A stretch of DNA of 64,000 nt from Populus alba (Eukaryota; Streptophyta; Magnoliopsida; Malpighiales; Salicaceae), in NCBI RefSeq assembly GCF_005239225.2, contig NC_133297.1:8130392-8194391 (forward strand), read 5' to 3'. The first letter of the stretch is position 1. Each line of letters opens with the position of its first letter. The notes beneath the pieces are model-generated. The model ran no database searches. It saw only the letters and a program-made list of their open reading frames with translations, and was not told the DNA's origin. Below, one piece after another: positions 50,896-63,000 of the stretch. The position numbers and the translations under genes were made by a program.

Positions 50896-51376
50896 GTATC
50901 TTGTGAGAGATTATTTATCAATCTTGCTGTTGTTGATAATGGTGACGATGCAGGAGTAGGAGGAGGAGGAGGAGGAGGAAAGACAATGATAGGGGCATTT
51001 ATTGGGTTAATTATGAATTGGTAATTAAGGAGTTTCTTGAGGATTTCTTCTCCTGGGCCATGTTTTGCCGACACAAGTATCCTTTGCTTGGTCTGAGCAA
51101 ATCACCATTCTTATTTGTGATCTCTACGTCATGATGGCCCCACGTTTCCTGATCACGAAGGTTTTGTTCTGGTGCTTTGAGGATCAAGCATCATCCTTGG
51201 TTGTTAAATAATGTAGGAAGAAGAACGTACAGGATCCGAAGGTCAAAATACTTGAGAGTTTGACTATCATAGTGGAGGGTCGATCTTGATCATCATATAC
51301 ACACGGTTCAAGGTCAATGACCGCATCAATGCGTCCATGCTTTTTATTAGACTTGCACATAGCTTTTACCTTGTGG

Positions 51377-51550
51377 AGCCCAGATTTAAGCCATGAAAAG
51401 AAGAGAGGACTTGTAAATTTAGGAATGGGGTCGGAGGTTTGTCCTGCTCGTAAAGTTTTTGTGGATATGTTTGGTATAATTAGCCATCCACCGTGGAACA
51501 ACCAGCCGTTTCCCTCTTCACGGCGAGAAGTACTTGCGAAAACAGGTCAA
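51377..51550 (-). pseudogene. Coding-like segment upstream of the DUF4228 gene, unrecognised
   Basis: On the minus strand a frame reading REEGNGWLFHGGWLIIPNIS and later FTSPLFFSWLKSGLHK is open and ends at a donor-like CACAAG/GTAAAAG at about 51376. Composition is GC-balanced. No ATG opens the frame and no partner exons are recognised. It may be a gene fragment or a chance ORF in promoter DNA. Confidence 0.2.
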
Positions 51551-53164
51551 ATATAAGACGGAGTTTGCTAGGAGAATCTGATTAATAAATCTTTGGGGAA
51601 AAAAAGGTTGCCAATTAAAGCTTGGAAAGTTTTTTTTTTTTTTCCTGGATCTAGGATTCTTATGTCACTTTTATGCGATCGTGGTAATTTAATTTCAATA
51701 CAAGAATATAAAAAAATTAACGACAGATACTTTGGACAAATTTTAGGAGCTAGGCACAGTCTTTAATTAAAATTGCGTGTGATTCTCATCGAATAGCGTT
51801 AAATTTCCCGTGCATACGCAGACACTAATGGATACAGGAAAAATTACAACATCGTGTTATTGCATATTTGGTATTATAGTTTAGGATAATTTTTAATAGT
51901 ATTTTTAATTTAAAAATATATTAAAATATATTTTTTTAGATTTTTATGTTTAAAATCATTAATTTGATATTTTTAAAATGTTCAAAAACATCGGTCACAT
52001 AATTAAGCCTAGAAAAGCCCTAGTGGATCATGCACTTAATTATATGAATGATTTGGCAGGTTTAGCGTGCTACAATCTTTCGGTGGCACTCATTGTGCAT
52101 TGAAGTTTTCTTTTGCAGTTATGATGAAATTACATGTCCTGTAACCGTCCAAATATAAAGGATATTTGGGCCTTAGCAAAAATTCCACGAGCCGAACTAG
52201 CATTTTGTAGATGCATGGTCCTCCAGCCTAGCCACGGCCAGCAATTTTATTTTATTTTATTTTCTCTTTTTCCTTGCCTTGAAAACTGATATTTTAGAAA
52301 ACTCAAATTCTTACTTCACATTTAAGCATCTATCATCTCGTACCGATCATAATTCCTCATATTGTTGAATTAGTGGAAGTTTAATGAGTTAACATTGAAG
52401 CTCAGTCGTGACTCGTTAATAATGAGTATATGATCGATGACAATTCTGTAGTTTCCAGATTTATTTTTGTAATGCTGAAAGTCGAAGCAGAGTTATAAGA
52501 GGTGACCTGACCGTTTGTTTTCTGCTAACTTCACAATCCAGAGCTAGCTGGAAATTCTTTTAACTTTAGTTTACATCGGGCTAGAGATGAACAGAATTAT
52601 CCTGCAATTATGAACTCAAAAGGTTAGGCTTCTGTATAACCTAGCAACTTCCTCGCCATGATAAAAAAGAAAAAAAAACACTTTATTATGATAAATTTGC
52701 TCGATATTTCAGTTTTAGTGGGTATGGAATGATGTGATAATCATCCATTCACTTGATAACGGTAGGTAGGATATGTTGGAAAGATTAAGGTTAGGTGCGA
52801 AGATTACTCAAATTTTGAAGTTAGATGTTAACATATATATATATGGGCCTGCTTCAATCATCACCTTTCTCAATTGCCAAACAGTTGCAGTTGCAGTTCA
52901 CCGGTGCCAATCATCGGCACCTTAAAACAGCGAATTTGAACACATTTTAATGTTTTTCAACTTTGATTTGGCTTATGTGATGATCCTCAGCATTAGAGTA
53001 TGTGACAACTGTTACTTTGGCCGATGACTCCTGTCTACCACCGAATGGTTGCCATAGGATTGCTTTTTATGTCAAATACTTGAGAGGTTCTAGAAGAGTC
53101 TTGTTGGTGGTTTTGGCAATTCTTTGCTTGAAGGTCATAGGGATGGGATAAACGGTAGGATGAA

Positions 53165-53650
53165 TGATTTATTATCTTTACAAGAAAAGAAAGGGATGAG
53201 AGTAATTATTTCATTTAAATCTTAATTAAAAATATTGAAAATCACAAAGAAATGAAAGAATACGAGTCAATCTATTTAAATTGGAATAATTGAAAATTAT
53301 AAATGAGAAGGGCTTGGAGGAATTCCTCTAACCCCTACTTGAATCCTTGTTCCTTTTATGAAACGGAAGATATACTTGATTCCTTCCCTCTTATTCATCC
53401 TTCCTTTTACCCTTTTAGTTGCTTCACTATCAAGAAAATGGAAGGATAAGAGTTGATCTATCTAAATTAATCGAAAGCCTTGAAAATTACAAAAAGATAA
53501 AAGGTATGAATCACTCCATCAAAATTGGAATAATTGAAGACTCTAGCTAAATGACAAGGGAGGAGGGATTCTTCTAATTAAACCCTTCTTGAATCCTTAT
53601 TCTTCGTACTAAATAAAGAATATACTTAATCCCTTTCTTTTTATCTTTCT
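53165..53650. repeat. Diverged tandem dimer, unit about 247 bp
   Basis: Two parallel stretches share TTGGAATAATTGAA, then CTTGAATCCTT, AGATATACTTGAT/GAATATACTTAAT and ATTCATCC. The offset is about 247 bp. The sequence before the first unit (GGATGAATGA) is the complement of the end of the second (TTCATTCATCC), so the whole block may be an element with inverted ends. Confidence 0.6.
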
Positions 53651-54077
53651 TTCTCTTCATTCATCCTAACAAATAAAAAGCAAATATCAATATCTGTTAA
53701 TCAATTATAACTCAATTACTATTTGTATGGAACTCCTCTAGGAAATTTTGAATTCAAATAATTAAAACAGAAATTGGATTTCATTTTAGAAAATTTTTTT
53801 CTTTTTTCTTTTTTCTTTTTTCTTTCTTTTTGAGACTTTTGTACCAGCAAATTATATATATATTGGATTGTCCGCATGAGGAACATCCTATAAACCTTTC
53901 TTTACGAAATTTTAACTCCAACATATTTTCAGCTCCATTGAAAGCATGAAATTAATTAACACTTTAACTATCACGATAGCAAATACAATCACGTTTTAAT
54001 TGTTCTCAAAACGTGAAAAATGAAGCATGTCGCAACATGTTGACACTTCTCATAAAAAGGAAAACTTGTTAGCAAAT

Positions 54078-54285
54078 TAATAGAAGACGTCTCCCAAAAG
54101 TGTAGTGTGGTGATAAAGAACTTGAAATCTGTACAGTAAATCTCGAGTTCGAGTCAGAGCATGTATTTTTTATAAGAATCTGGAACAGCCGGGATTTTAC
54201 TCACTTACCTGAGCTTATAAAATGCACTTTCCAGGAGGTAGAGTTTTCTTGAATCCAAAAAAATAAAAATAATAATAGAAGACGT
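54078..54285 (+). mobile_element. tRNA-derived SINE with 13-bp target site duplication
   Basis: The body at 54091-54272 begins with a tRNA-like head. A near-consensus A box TGGTGATAAAG lies at 54108-54118 and an exact B box GTTCGAGTC at 54147-54155, spaced as for RNA polymerase III promoters. An unrelated body follows, ending in an A-rich tail (AAAAAAATAAAAATAA). The target duplication TAATAGAAGACGT is perfect at 54078-54090 and 54273-54285. Salicaceae carry several tRNA-derived SINE families. The perfect duplication indicates fairly recent insertion. Confidence 0.88.
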
Positions 54286-54289
54286 AGGA

Positions 54290-57200
54290 ATGAGAATTCG
54301 TGAATATTATAGCAGCCACCATGGTCCCGGTTTTTGTACTGGAGTTTGGACAGCATTAATTCTGACCACGAAGTCATCGAATTGATGCAGCAAGTTTTGA
54401 GGGTGTTAGAAATCTACGGGAAAATAGATTGTAAGAAAATTGAAACAATTGCTAGTATAAGGGGAAAAAATGGTTGGTGAGCGGATAGAACGATGAACCA
54501 TTACTCAATTAACTTTCATCGTTAAAATCTTCGACAAATACAATTTCATATAGCTAGTGAAAACTTTAAACAAAAAAATCACTAAACATGTTCTTTATGT
54601 GACCATGTAACAAGTTCGTCGCTAATAATATATATAGATTAATGGTATATTGATGCTTCTTTGATTAATAAATCAAAATTCATTCATTTGATTTTATGAT
54701 TAAGTTCCTTCATTTGTTTTTAATTAATGGTTTATAGCTAAGATTTGTATAATAAATATTGGATTACAAGTGATACTATTTTTCACTAAAAAAACCATCT
54801 TTCGTAAGTATTGCTTGATTTATTATATTTATAATTGTTATATTTTATATAGGTATTTGTGCATAAAAAGATTGATTTTGATTAAAATTTGGATATACCA
54901 ATTCCTTGTGTAGGGTGTCCTGGTATTCTAAGCCAGATAAAATTATAAATAAAGTAAAAGTATTAGATTGCATGTAGACTTTAAATCAATTAAAAAGTTC
55001 ATTAGAAAATAATTAAAGTAAAGATCTGATTTCATTTTTATCCTGCTCATATTTGTGGGGAATGCTTTAAAATTAAAAAATAATAAAATTGATTTCCCTA
55101 TCTCCTATACCTTCAATTAATTCAATGAATTAATTGTTACTTTGACCTCCAGATTTCTCCCCTTTTTCCGATTGTATTCAATGCATAATTAAAGGGTGAG
55201 TTGTCTTTTTCGTTTTCTTCCTTTTCCACAAACCTCCATAGGCTACAGACCCTTTCTTTTCTTCTTCTTCTTCTTCTTCTTCTTCTTCTTTTTGTTTTTT
55301 TTTTTTTTTTTGACCCATTCCTCAAATTTAATAAGGTATTGATTTTTTTTTCCCTCTCCTGTACGTTCTATCTAATCTACATCAATCATGTAATCAATAG
55401 ATGATGAATTTTCTTGTGACAACTAGATCTAAACTTCTTTTCCAGTAAATAAGTATTGAAGAGTTTTTCAGATCGAGTTCTTGGCCTTGATATAAAAAAT
55501 TCAATAAAAACAATAATTTTTAGGTGCCACCGGCATTAATTACTAGTTACCTAATACATCTAAAGGATTTGGAAAGCTTATGGAACAGTGAAGCTCCTAA
55601 TTTTATTTTATTTTCAAACTTTTTTCTTTCAATTATATCATTTAATGGTTTAATTAGATGGAATTATTATAAAATTACCTAATTAAAAAAAAAATTGTAA
55701 AACACAAAGAAAATATATAACTAACCAGAAATCCATGATAATTTTATTTTGATTCAAATGTTCATTTTGTTTCTTTTTTCCCATACCCTGAGTTAGAGGG
55801 AAAAGAGAAAAATAGCTGAAAAATAGAAATAAATAAATAAATAAATAACTTGTTGTCACAATTATGAAAACCAAAAAGGATAAACTTAATGGGTTTCATT
55901 AAACAAGAAGAGTTCAATGATAATAAGTTTTTTTCTCAAAACATATCTAAAAAAAGAACAAATTTCAATTTTAATTTTCATTGATTTTAGTTTCCTTGAG
56001 TGATTTTAAAGTGTTTTGAGATTAATATGTGGTTTAGAAGATTTTATGGTATTAATTATAAGTATTTTCAGTGAAAATAAATTGAGAAATTGATTTTTAA
56101 CTTAAAAAACCAACCTTGTGATTTGTCCGCCATCACAATAGTGGACGGGTTTTAGGCTAGGCAAATGCAAGAAATGTATCGCCTATTTCTTTGTTTAAAA
56201 AAAATAAAAGAACACACCCCTTGTAAAAAAACATAAATGAATATGGCCCACATGCATGGGCTATATTTATTTTTTTAAGCTTTGTTGTGTTGGCCACTCA
56301 AGTACTTGTCCTTTATTTTTAATTTTTAATATTGAGTTTTTAATAAATTTTTAGTGGGGTTTTTTTTAATTTTATCATTTAGTAATAGATTAATTTTAAA
56401 TTGATTTTTATTTTTTTATCATATAATTAAATTGAAAAAAAATATTATTGAATTTATTTGAGTTTTATAATTCAAGTTACGAGTTTGACAAATCAACCTA
56501 TGATAATATAAGTTATTTCAATATATTTTTATCTTAATATTTATTAAAAAAAATGTCATGTTAAATATTTTTTAAAAGTCAAGTCTTTTTTATTGATTAT
56601 ACACGTTGTTTCTGTACTCATGTGCTTGATTTTTTGTTTTTATTGTTCATTACTGTTTTTTTCATTTGATTTTTTTTTGGTTGAACCTGTCACGTCAGAA
56701 TTTAGATTAAGTCAATTCACATAATTAATTCAAACCTTAGACGAAGTAAAGAGTCGAGTGAGTAATTTTAAAGTTTGACTCGGTGAACTATATTTAATGA
56801 GAATGAAAGTAACTCCTCGTCAGATGGATATTTTTTTTACTTCCAAAGAAATTTTGCTTCAACAAGCAGCGCAGCGCAACCAGGCATCTAGTATTATTTT
56901 TTTTTAAAAAAAAAAAAAAAAAAAACATGAGATCGTTATCTCTGGCAGTGACGTATTAGAAACGCCGGCGGCCGTTTTAGCAGGGGAAATATGAACAGAT
57001 GGAAATTTGAAAACCACGTACGTACTAGAAAAACATTCAAAGTTGGTATCTCCCTTTGCTGAATGAATTATGCATTTTGACTGGACCGAAGTTATTTCAA
57101 TTTTACATACCTCTGCCATTACCCTGTTTATACTCAACTTTAACCAAACAGTTGAGTATTGCTGTCGTGTGGCTAATTATCGACTAATAAGAACCACAGA

Positions 57201-57410
57201 CGTGACATTTTCAATTTCTGTCGTTTCTGCCTGAATACGGCTGCCAACGTTAGGGTCATGGACCATAACTATTTAATGCGACCTTAGGCTTAATTTTCCT
57301 CAACCAGAAACCTCCCTCCAGCAATAAGTATACCCAAGCTGGTCTCAAGGATTCCAGATCTAAGAGAGAGACAAAGAAGCTCGAGCTTAGAAGGAGAGAT
57401 CAAAGCAACA
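54290..57410. other. AT-rich spacer and promoter of the 57.4-kb gene
   Basis: No gene seen. Contains a CTT microsatellite at about 55258-55291, poly-A/T runs near 55300 and 56905, and AT-rich degenerate sequence. From about 57150 the composition turns GC-balanced and should be promoter and leader of the plus-strand gene. Confidence 0.45.
55258..55291. repeat. (CTT)n microsatellite
   Basis: About eleven CTT units, followed by a poly-T stretch. Confidence 0.9.
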
Positions 57411-57713
57411 ATGGGGAATTGGTTTGCAAGGATTTACCAGGCGGTGCTCTCAGTTGACCAAGACAGCGAGGATGTTAAAAGCAACCTCATTACCCTATCA
57501 TCAAGCAGCTTAAGAATCAAGGTCCGTATGACAACAACGCAACTAAAGGAGTTGATGACGCGAGCGGGTTCGAGCCCAGGCAACTCGGAGCTCGGTAGCA
57601 TGATCCTCCAAGAATGCTTAGATGGCAGGTTTCGTGCTCGTGTTGTCGTTGGAGATGAAGGTTCGGTATCTTCCGAATATGCGAAGAATTTATATACTAT
57701 CAAGGAAGAGTAA
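57411..57713 (+). CDS. Small uncharacterised plant protein (100 aa), MGNW start
   Basis: Single-exon ORF starting MGNWFARIYQAVLSVDQDSE, with a conserved-looking block RIKVRMTTTQLKELMTRAG, then NSELGSMILQECLDGRFRAR, ending YTIKEE. Gly2 could be myristoylated. The K-V-R-M-T-x-x-Q-L-K-E-L-M pattern resembles the C-terminal helix motif of PADRE/DUF4228 proteins and of small uncharacterised plant proteins with a QLKELM..GNSELG..ILQECL block. The rest of the PADRE core is absent. A purine-rich leader (AAGAGAGAGACAAAGAAGC) precedes the ATG, as in many stress-responsive plant genes. Composition is clearly coding-like (GC-balanced against AT-rich flanks). Function unknown; a truncated PADRE relative is one possibility. 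Confidence 0.75.
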   Translation: MGNWFARIYQAVLSVDQDSEDVKSNLITLSSSSLRIKVRMTTTQLKELMTRAGSSPGNSELGSMILQECLDGRFRARVVVGDEGSVSSEYAKNLYTIKEE

Positions 57714-58995
57714 AATGGGTTTGGAAGTTGCCAAAATAAGGAGATTGATATTACTTTGAATATGTTGTGGAGATTCTGTACTGCTTCTGTATTTAGTGCA
57801 TCAAGAGCGCCCAGGTATGCTGTAGAAAGTACGTACTACTTCCATGTATATAGTGTATAAAGAGGGCCGATGCGTACAAGTTCCATTTTCTTACACCATT
57901 TTTTTTATACGCCCATGCCCTCCATTTGAAGCAAAGTCTATGGCTTTTTTCCAGTTCTCTTTTCTGTGTTTAACTGAGTTTTAGCTGCCGGCTATAATCC
58001 AGAACATTAGTACTTTTTTTATACATAGTTACAAGAACAAACTCGTGGTTGACTTGGCTCAAGATTTGAGGGTTTATGGAGTGCGGTAGTGTTTTATTTT
58101 ATAGAGTTTTTTATTTAAAATATATTAAAATAATATATTTTTGATATTAGTATATTAAAATGATTTAAAAATATATAAAAAATTATTTTTTAAAAAAAAT
58201 AAAATTTTCATGAAATGTTGTTTAGAACACAATTTTAAAGAGTACTTTATATCTCAGATTTAGATGGGTTGACTCGCAGATTGACTGGTCTATCCAACTT
58301 ATGTGTTTTTTTTATTTACATGATATTGTATTAATAAAAAAAAAATTGAAGTAAAACCTAACTTAATTAGGCTTTAGATTAGCAAATCATCATGGTAACA
58401 TGATAGATCAAATTAAATTTTATAAATATATTATGTTTTTAACAGTTTGATTTGCTGGAAAAAATGGGACTGGTTTATTTATCCATTAAAAAGACAATTA
58501 TATCATTAAATCAAATGATTTTTTTAAATAGTGTATGGTTATTGTTTCAAAACAGATAGAAAGAGTTAGAACAGGAAAGACAAAACAAAAAAATAGGGGA
58601 GAGATATAATTATATCCAATAGTAGTGTCTATAGCAAGAATAATTGGTTTTATATCTTATTTGGTTAATAGTAGACAAAATAGAATAAAATATATATAAA
58701 AAAAATTATCTTCAATATATGTTATTGTTAAACTTAAATATTATTTTTTTTAAAAGAAAAAAAAACTACATTCAACCACTTATTGTTGATTATAATTTTA
58801 ATTTGCCTTTGTATTTTTAAAAAATTACATTTTCTATTTAATATAAATTTAAAAATTAAAATAAAATAAAATAACAAATTTACCAAGTACAATACAAATA
58901 CACATATTTAAGAATCATTAACTTAAATGAATAACCACCAAAACCCAGAGTGATTGTTTTTCGATCTGTTAAAGTTGAGAGCTTGAGAGAGAGAC
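57714..58995. other. Spacer after the 57.4-kb gene
   Basis: 3' UTR to about 57900, then AT-rich DNA with a decayed copy of the dispersed family at about 58090-58215. No gene seen. Confidence 0.45.
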
Positions 58996-59110
58996 ATGGA
59001 TAAATTCAAGAGCATGCTAAAACTGAAACCAAACGCAAAACAGCAATTAAGGGATTATTGGCAGGGAAAGCTACGCCAAGAGTGTCGTGACAGTGAGCGA
59101 AAAATCAAAG
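58996..59110 (+). pseudogene. VPS24: Isolated first exon of a VPS24 (ESCRT-III) gene
   Basis: ATG-initiated segment MDKFKSMLKLKPNAKQQL, then RDYWQGKLRQECRDSERKIK, matches the N-terminus of plant VPS24/CHMP3, whose usual form is KPNPKQQLRDWQ.KLRQECRNIERQIR. An extra residue lies between the D and W of the RDWQ motif. The segment ends at AAAG/GCAAGTG, a GC-type donor position. A short leader-like stretch (GAGCTTGAGAGAGAGAC) precedes it. None of the following VPS24 exons is present; instead a protein-kinase fragment follows after about 145 bp. It is a captured or stranded exon. VPS24 itself works in membrane scission at multivesicular bodies. Confidence 0.75.
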
Positions 59111-59256
59111 GCAAGTGTCAAACTTTTCACTTTTTTTTTTTTTTTCCTATTATGGATTTTTTACAATTTTGATCTTGTATTGATGGGTTTGATTTGTTTA
59201 GTGTGTTTATCCTGTATGTGGGCTGAAAGAAAATCATGGGTTTATTGTGTTTTTAG

Positions 59257-59386
59257 ATTTTAAAGGAGAAAGGAAGCGTAGGGCAAGTTTATAAAGGTGT
59301 TCTACCTGGTGAACAAGTAGTCGCCCTCAAGCACATGCATAAAAAGCAAGTCTTGTGATTCTTTCCAGCAGGCAGGAAGTTGAAGG
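59257..59386 (+). pseudogene. Protein-kinase exon fragment (receptor-like kinase type)
   Basis: After an acceptor-like TGTTTTTAG the frame reads EKGSVGQVYKGVLPGEQVVA then LKHMHKK. This is the glycine-rich loop (G-x-G-S-x-G-x-V here EKGSVGQV, first Gly changed) and the VA-x-K catalytic lysine motif. A base change in length then shifts the frame; in the next frame SCDSFQQ and EVEG continue the expected sequence. Downstream DNA to about 59520 may hold further decayed kinase sequence (a TWVQ-like motif), but this is uncertain. Kinase C-lobe motifs such as HRD and DFG were not found. It cannot give an active kinase. Confidence 0.65.
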
Positions 59387-59857
59387 TAACAGACGTTGGG
59401 AGCAAAACATGGTGAAACAGACAACTGGGTTCAACTGGAGTGTTGCAGGGTTGTCTTGTCTACTTCAGTGTGGCGTCGTGTGCCATTGCATTTGCTGCTC
59501 AAGAAGTGTGGGATCTACACGGCCGTAAAAATGGAGCTCTCAATGTTTATTAATTTTGAAGGTGCTAAGGATATGCCAGGTGGCGGTGGGTCAAAGTACA
59601 GGACTAGCATCAAGAAAGAGTTTGCTTTGGATCCATTTTGGTTGATGGGAATTCTGGGTTTTGGGTTTTCTAAATCTTGAAGCTTGGATTGCTGGGCTTG
59701 TTTCATTTTGTGCAGTGATGGGTCAGATTTTATGTTGGAGATTGAAAATTGAAAAAGAAAAGGGAGAAGAATAAGGTAGCCATGGTGTCTAGGGCATTTT
59801 AGTTTAATGGCAAACTTGTGATATTAATATTTTAGTTTAATTTACGATTGCTTTTAC

Positions 59858-60044
59858 CTCCATAATAAGAAGCATCTCCTTGTCCTTCGCTACCGATGAA
59901 CATCTCATCTACACTTTTGACATATTGCAACTCCTTCTCCAAATCACCACTCCCCTCAGCAGCAGTTGCATCAACATTAGTTTTTCCATCACCACAACCA
60001 TCAATATTAATTTGTATTCCCACATAATCTTTATCCTCATCCAT
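59858..60044 (-). pseudogene. Unrecognised exon-like fragment on the opposite strand
   Basis: ATG-initiated frame MDEDKDYVGIQINIDGCGDG, later LEKELQYVKSVDEMF and GQGDASYYGG, ending at a donor-like GGAG/GTAAAAG. It is acidic and Gly-rich, with coding-like composition. The style recalls the acidic N-terminal part of plant MuDR-type transposase proteins, but there is no decisive motif. No partner exons seen. Confidence 0.3.
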
Positions 60045-63000
60045 CAAACCAATCTTAATTTATTTTAATAAAGGTATTTAAGACAATTAATAAAGATAAG
60101 TAACACTTGTATTAAAAGTTGAAGTTCCAAAGCTTTTTGTAGTGTGATAACGATTGATTTTTACTCGGAAATATATTAAAATATTTTTTTTTTATTTTAA
60201 AAAAATATTTTTGATACTAGCATATCAAAATGATTTAAAAATATTAATTTAAAATAGAAAATAAAATAATTTTAATTTTTTTAAAAGTGTTTTTACACTT
60301 TTACAAGTAACACCATTCATAGAAAAAAAAAAAAAAAAAAACTGGTCCATGTAAATGGGCTGGGCTGGGCTGGCAGGGGTTCTAGGAGCTAGGAACCTGG
60401 TCTCTGTATTGGGGGCTTATTTCGTTCTTAATAAACATCTTCTGATTGGGGCAGTAGAATTTTTTTTTTTTTTTTTTTTTGAAAAAGAAAAGAAGAAAGA
60501 ATTAACATGTTACTCGTGGAGGATGCTTTCAGAGCATGTTTATCGGCTTAAAAAAAGTGGATGTCACTGATCGCGTAATTATAGGATTTGAATCCTCTCA
60601 TTTTTCAAAAAATATAAAGGCTATATTTATTAAAAAGGCTATGGCTTAATTATTGGGTTAATGTTTTTCTACATCTCTCTACTCTTTTTCTGTTTTAAAA
60701 AGTTTATCTACTTTTTTTATTATTATTATTATTATTATCATCATCCTTCTTCATCACCATATCCTTCCATCGATTTGTATCAGTAATGCTATTAAAAAAT
60801 TAATACATTTTGATCCCTAGTTTTTTATACTTTTTTTCTTAAAAAAAATTTAATATAAAGTTTCTTTTTCATTGTATTTATAATAAATACAATTCAGTTT
60901 CTTATAAATTTTTTAGTTAATTTTTTACGTGTAAAATTGTAAACTTCGTCAAATTCTCTCTCTCACTCTCTCTAAATGAAATTCAATTTTTTTATCACTA
61001 AATGAAATGAATTTGGATTGACTTTTTAACAAACAAAAACCAACCTTATTTTGATTACATTATTTAGATGATGTGGATAAGTTTTTTTATTTTTTCTTCA
61101 GTATTTAATAATTAATTTCATGAACTGAACCCGTTGAAGGATATATAATTAAGAATATATTAACACGTCGAGGATCTAACTGAGACTGTCCTGGTAAGTT
61201 GGAACTTTTACGAGGTTTTCCTAATTAAATGGGGGCCATCGCACAACCTGGGCTGACCCAGGCGTGTCCAAATCGGAGCTTCGACTACCCTGGTCCAGCA
61301 TCAGGGGCTTATTTCATTCTTCCCTGGCTTGTGATTAACTCGAATGACCTTTTTTTTGGCATCACATACGCTTCTTGTTTTAGAATACAGCAAGGCGGAT
61401 CAAACCCTAGCTATGAGGGAATTTTTTTGAAAACAGCCACAGATGCCGGTTGCTAATTGCCGTGTTCCCACTCCGGCATATTCATAGCCACCAACCTCCG
61501 GTGTAGGGCCAGAAGGGGCTTCGTTTTCCAACAATAAGAAATTCTAACTTGCCATCATATGTGAGAGTTTAAGACGGTGGTTTGAAGAAAAATGTGCAGG
61601 TAATTATTGATGCGCCTTCCTCTTATTATTACAAGTGTAACCTTGAAGTGATATTGAAATGTTCTATAATTTTCAAGATATTGCAATGTTTAAGAAGATT
61701 TTAAGGAAAAAAATTGAAAATAAAACCAAAGTTGTGGACACTGATAGAAACAGATTAAACTTTTGAAATGAAATCTTTACGAATCTCAGGTGAGTAGATT
61801 GAAAATTACCCTTATAGTTGTGGTTGTTGCGTGGATATGTATTAGTGTGAGAAACATTAATGATGTAATTAACTTAATTAGTCGATGCAATTAATTATAA
61901 AAAATATAAAAAAATAATTTGAAAAAAAAATAATAAAATTAACAAGAAAAAATATTTCAATCTAATTTCTTGTATATCCCAAGTTTAAAATGAAACCATA
62001 TAATAATTATATCGATGTAATTTATTTGATTTAGTTAGTTTAAAGACAATTAAATGATTATTGAAATAATATGATAATAAAATTAAAAAAAAAAATGAAA
62101 AAACTTGTATTCATCTATAAACAATAATGAGGCTCTACTAAGAATCCTAGTTTTCTTTTTCTTTTTAATATAGAAGGTAATACAAACATATGGCAAAACC
62201 ATTTTCTCTGTAAAAATAATTCTAGAATTATATATTCATCAATTTCCCACAATTAAAGGGTGTAACTTTTCTTTTTCTTTTTCGCTCCTTTTTTTTTTCC
62301 TTGCTTCTGGGAATTCGCATACATATGTACCTCATAAATCACTATTGAACTTTCTTTCTCATTCTTTTTTCATCTTCTCGCCATACAAGATTACTTTAGG
62401 AAAATTTGGAACCTCGTAAGTTAATGATGTTTAGATGCGATACAGATTTGATCTCAATTAACATAAAAGTTTATTAAAAAACAATTTATTGTGGACATAA
62501 AAAAAAAGTTAGTGTTGTGGAATTATAAAATATAAGAGATGAATTACATATTTTTAGCGGGAATTTAAAAATAAATAAACTGGTGTGACATTCATTGAAA
62601 AGTATAATTAAATATTCTTGTACTTGTAATTTTGTCGATTTTGCATGCTCTTTTTTAACTAAAAGATAAATAACATGACGTTATTTTAATAAGCCTGCGA
62701 CTTTTTCTTGTTTTTTCTTTCCCCTCAATCTTTCATGATTATAATTAATAATTCTGAGAACATGTGGCGCATAAAGCGATATCTCGAGGCCCACAGTGTT
62801 TTTTTAATATTACTATTCTTTTTTATACACGAACAAATTACCTCGGGCCTGGAAGCTTTCCCTTTACAAGCTTTCACTGTTCGAAAAGGCAAAAAAAAAA
62901 AAAAAAAAAGGATTGAAAGGAGAGACTAGCATGGGGAGCAGGAGCAGGGAAGACAATGCTGGACAACCTGGAGGTGGGTCCAGTTTGCCATGAAAATAGA

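Larger units (their letters stand above)
50896..54077. other. Promoter side of DUF4228 gene and repeat-rich spacer
   Basis: 50900-51180 should be the leader and promoter of the DUF4228 gene, with a GGA-rich run near 50955-50975. Beyond it are an AT-rich family copy at about 51880-51985, mixed-composition DNA at 52.0-53.1 kb and a diverged tandem repeat at 53.2-53.6 kb. Confidence 0.4.

Noticed and set aside
50862..51074. Proline-rich ORF upstream of the DUF4228 gene
   Set aside because: Starts at a non-ATG codon, its poly-proline run comes from a GGA repeat, and it overlaps the DUF4228 start in another frame.
60535..60605. tRNA-like B-box phrase (GGATTTGAATCC) suggesting a tRNA gene or SINE
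   Set aside because: No A box at the right distance, no acceptor-stem pairing and no target duplication seen.
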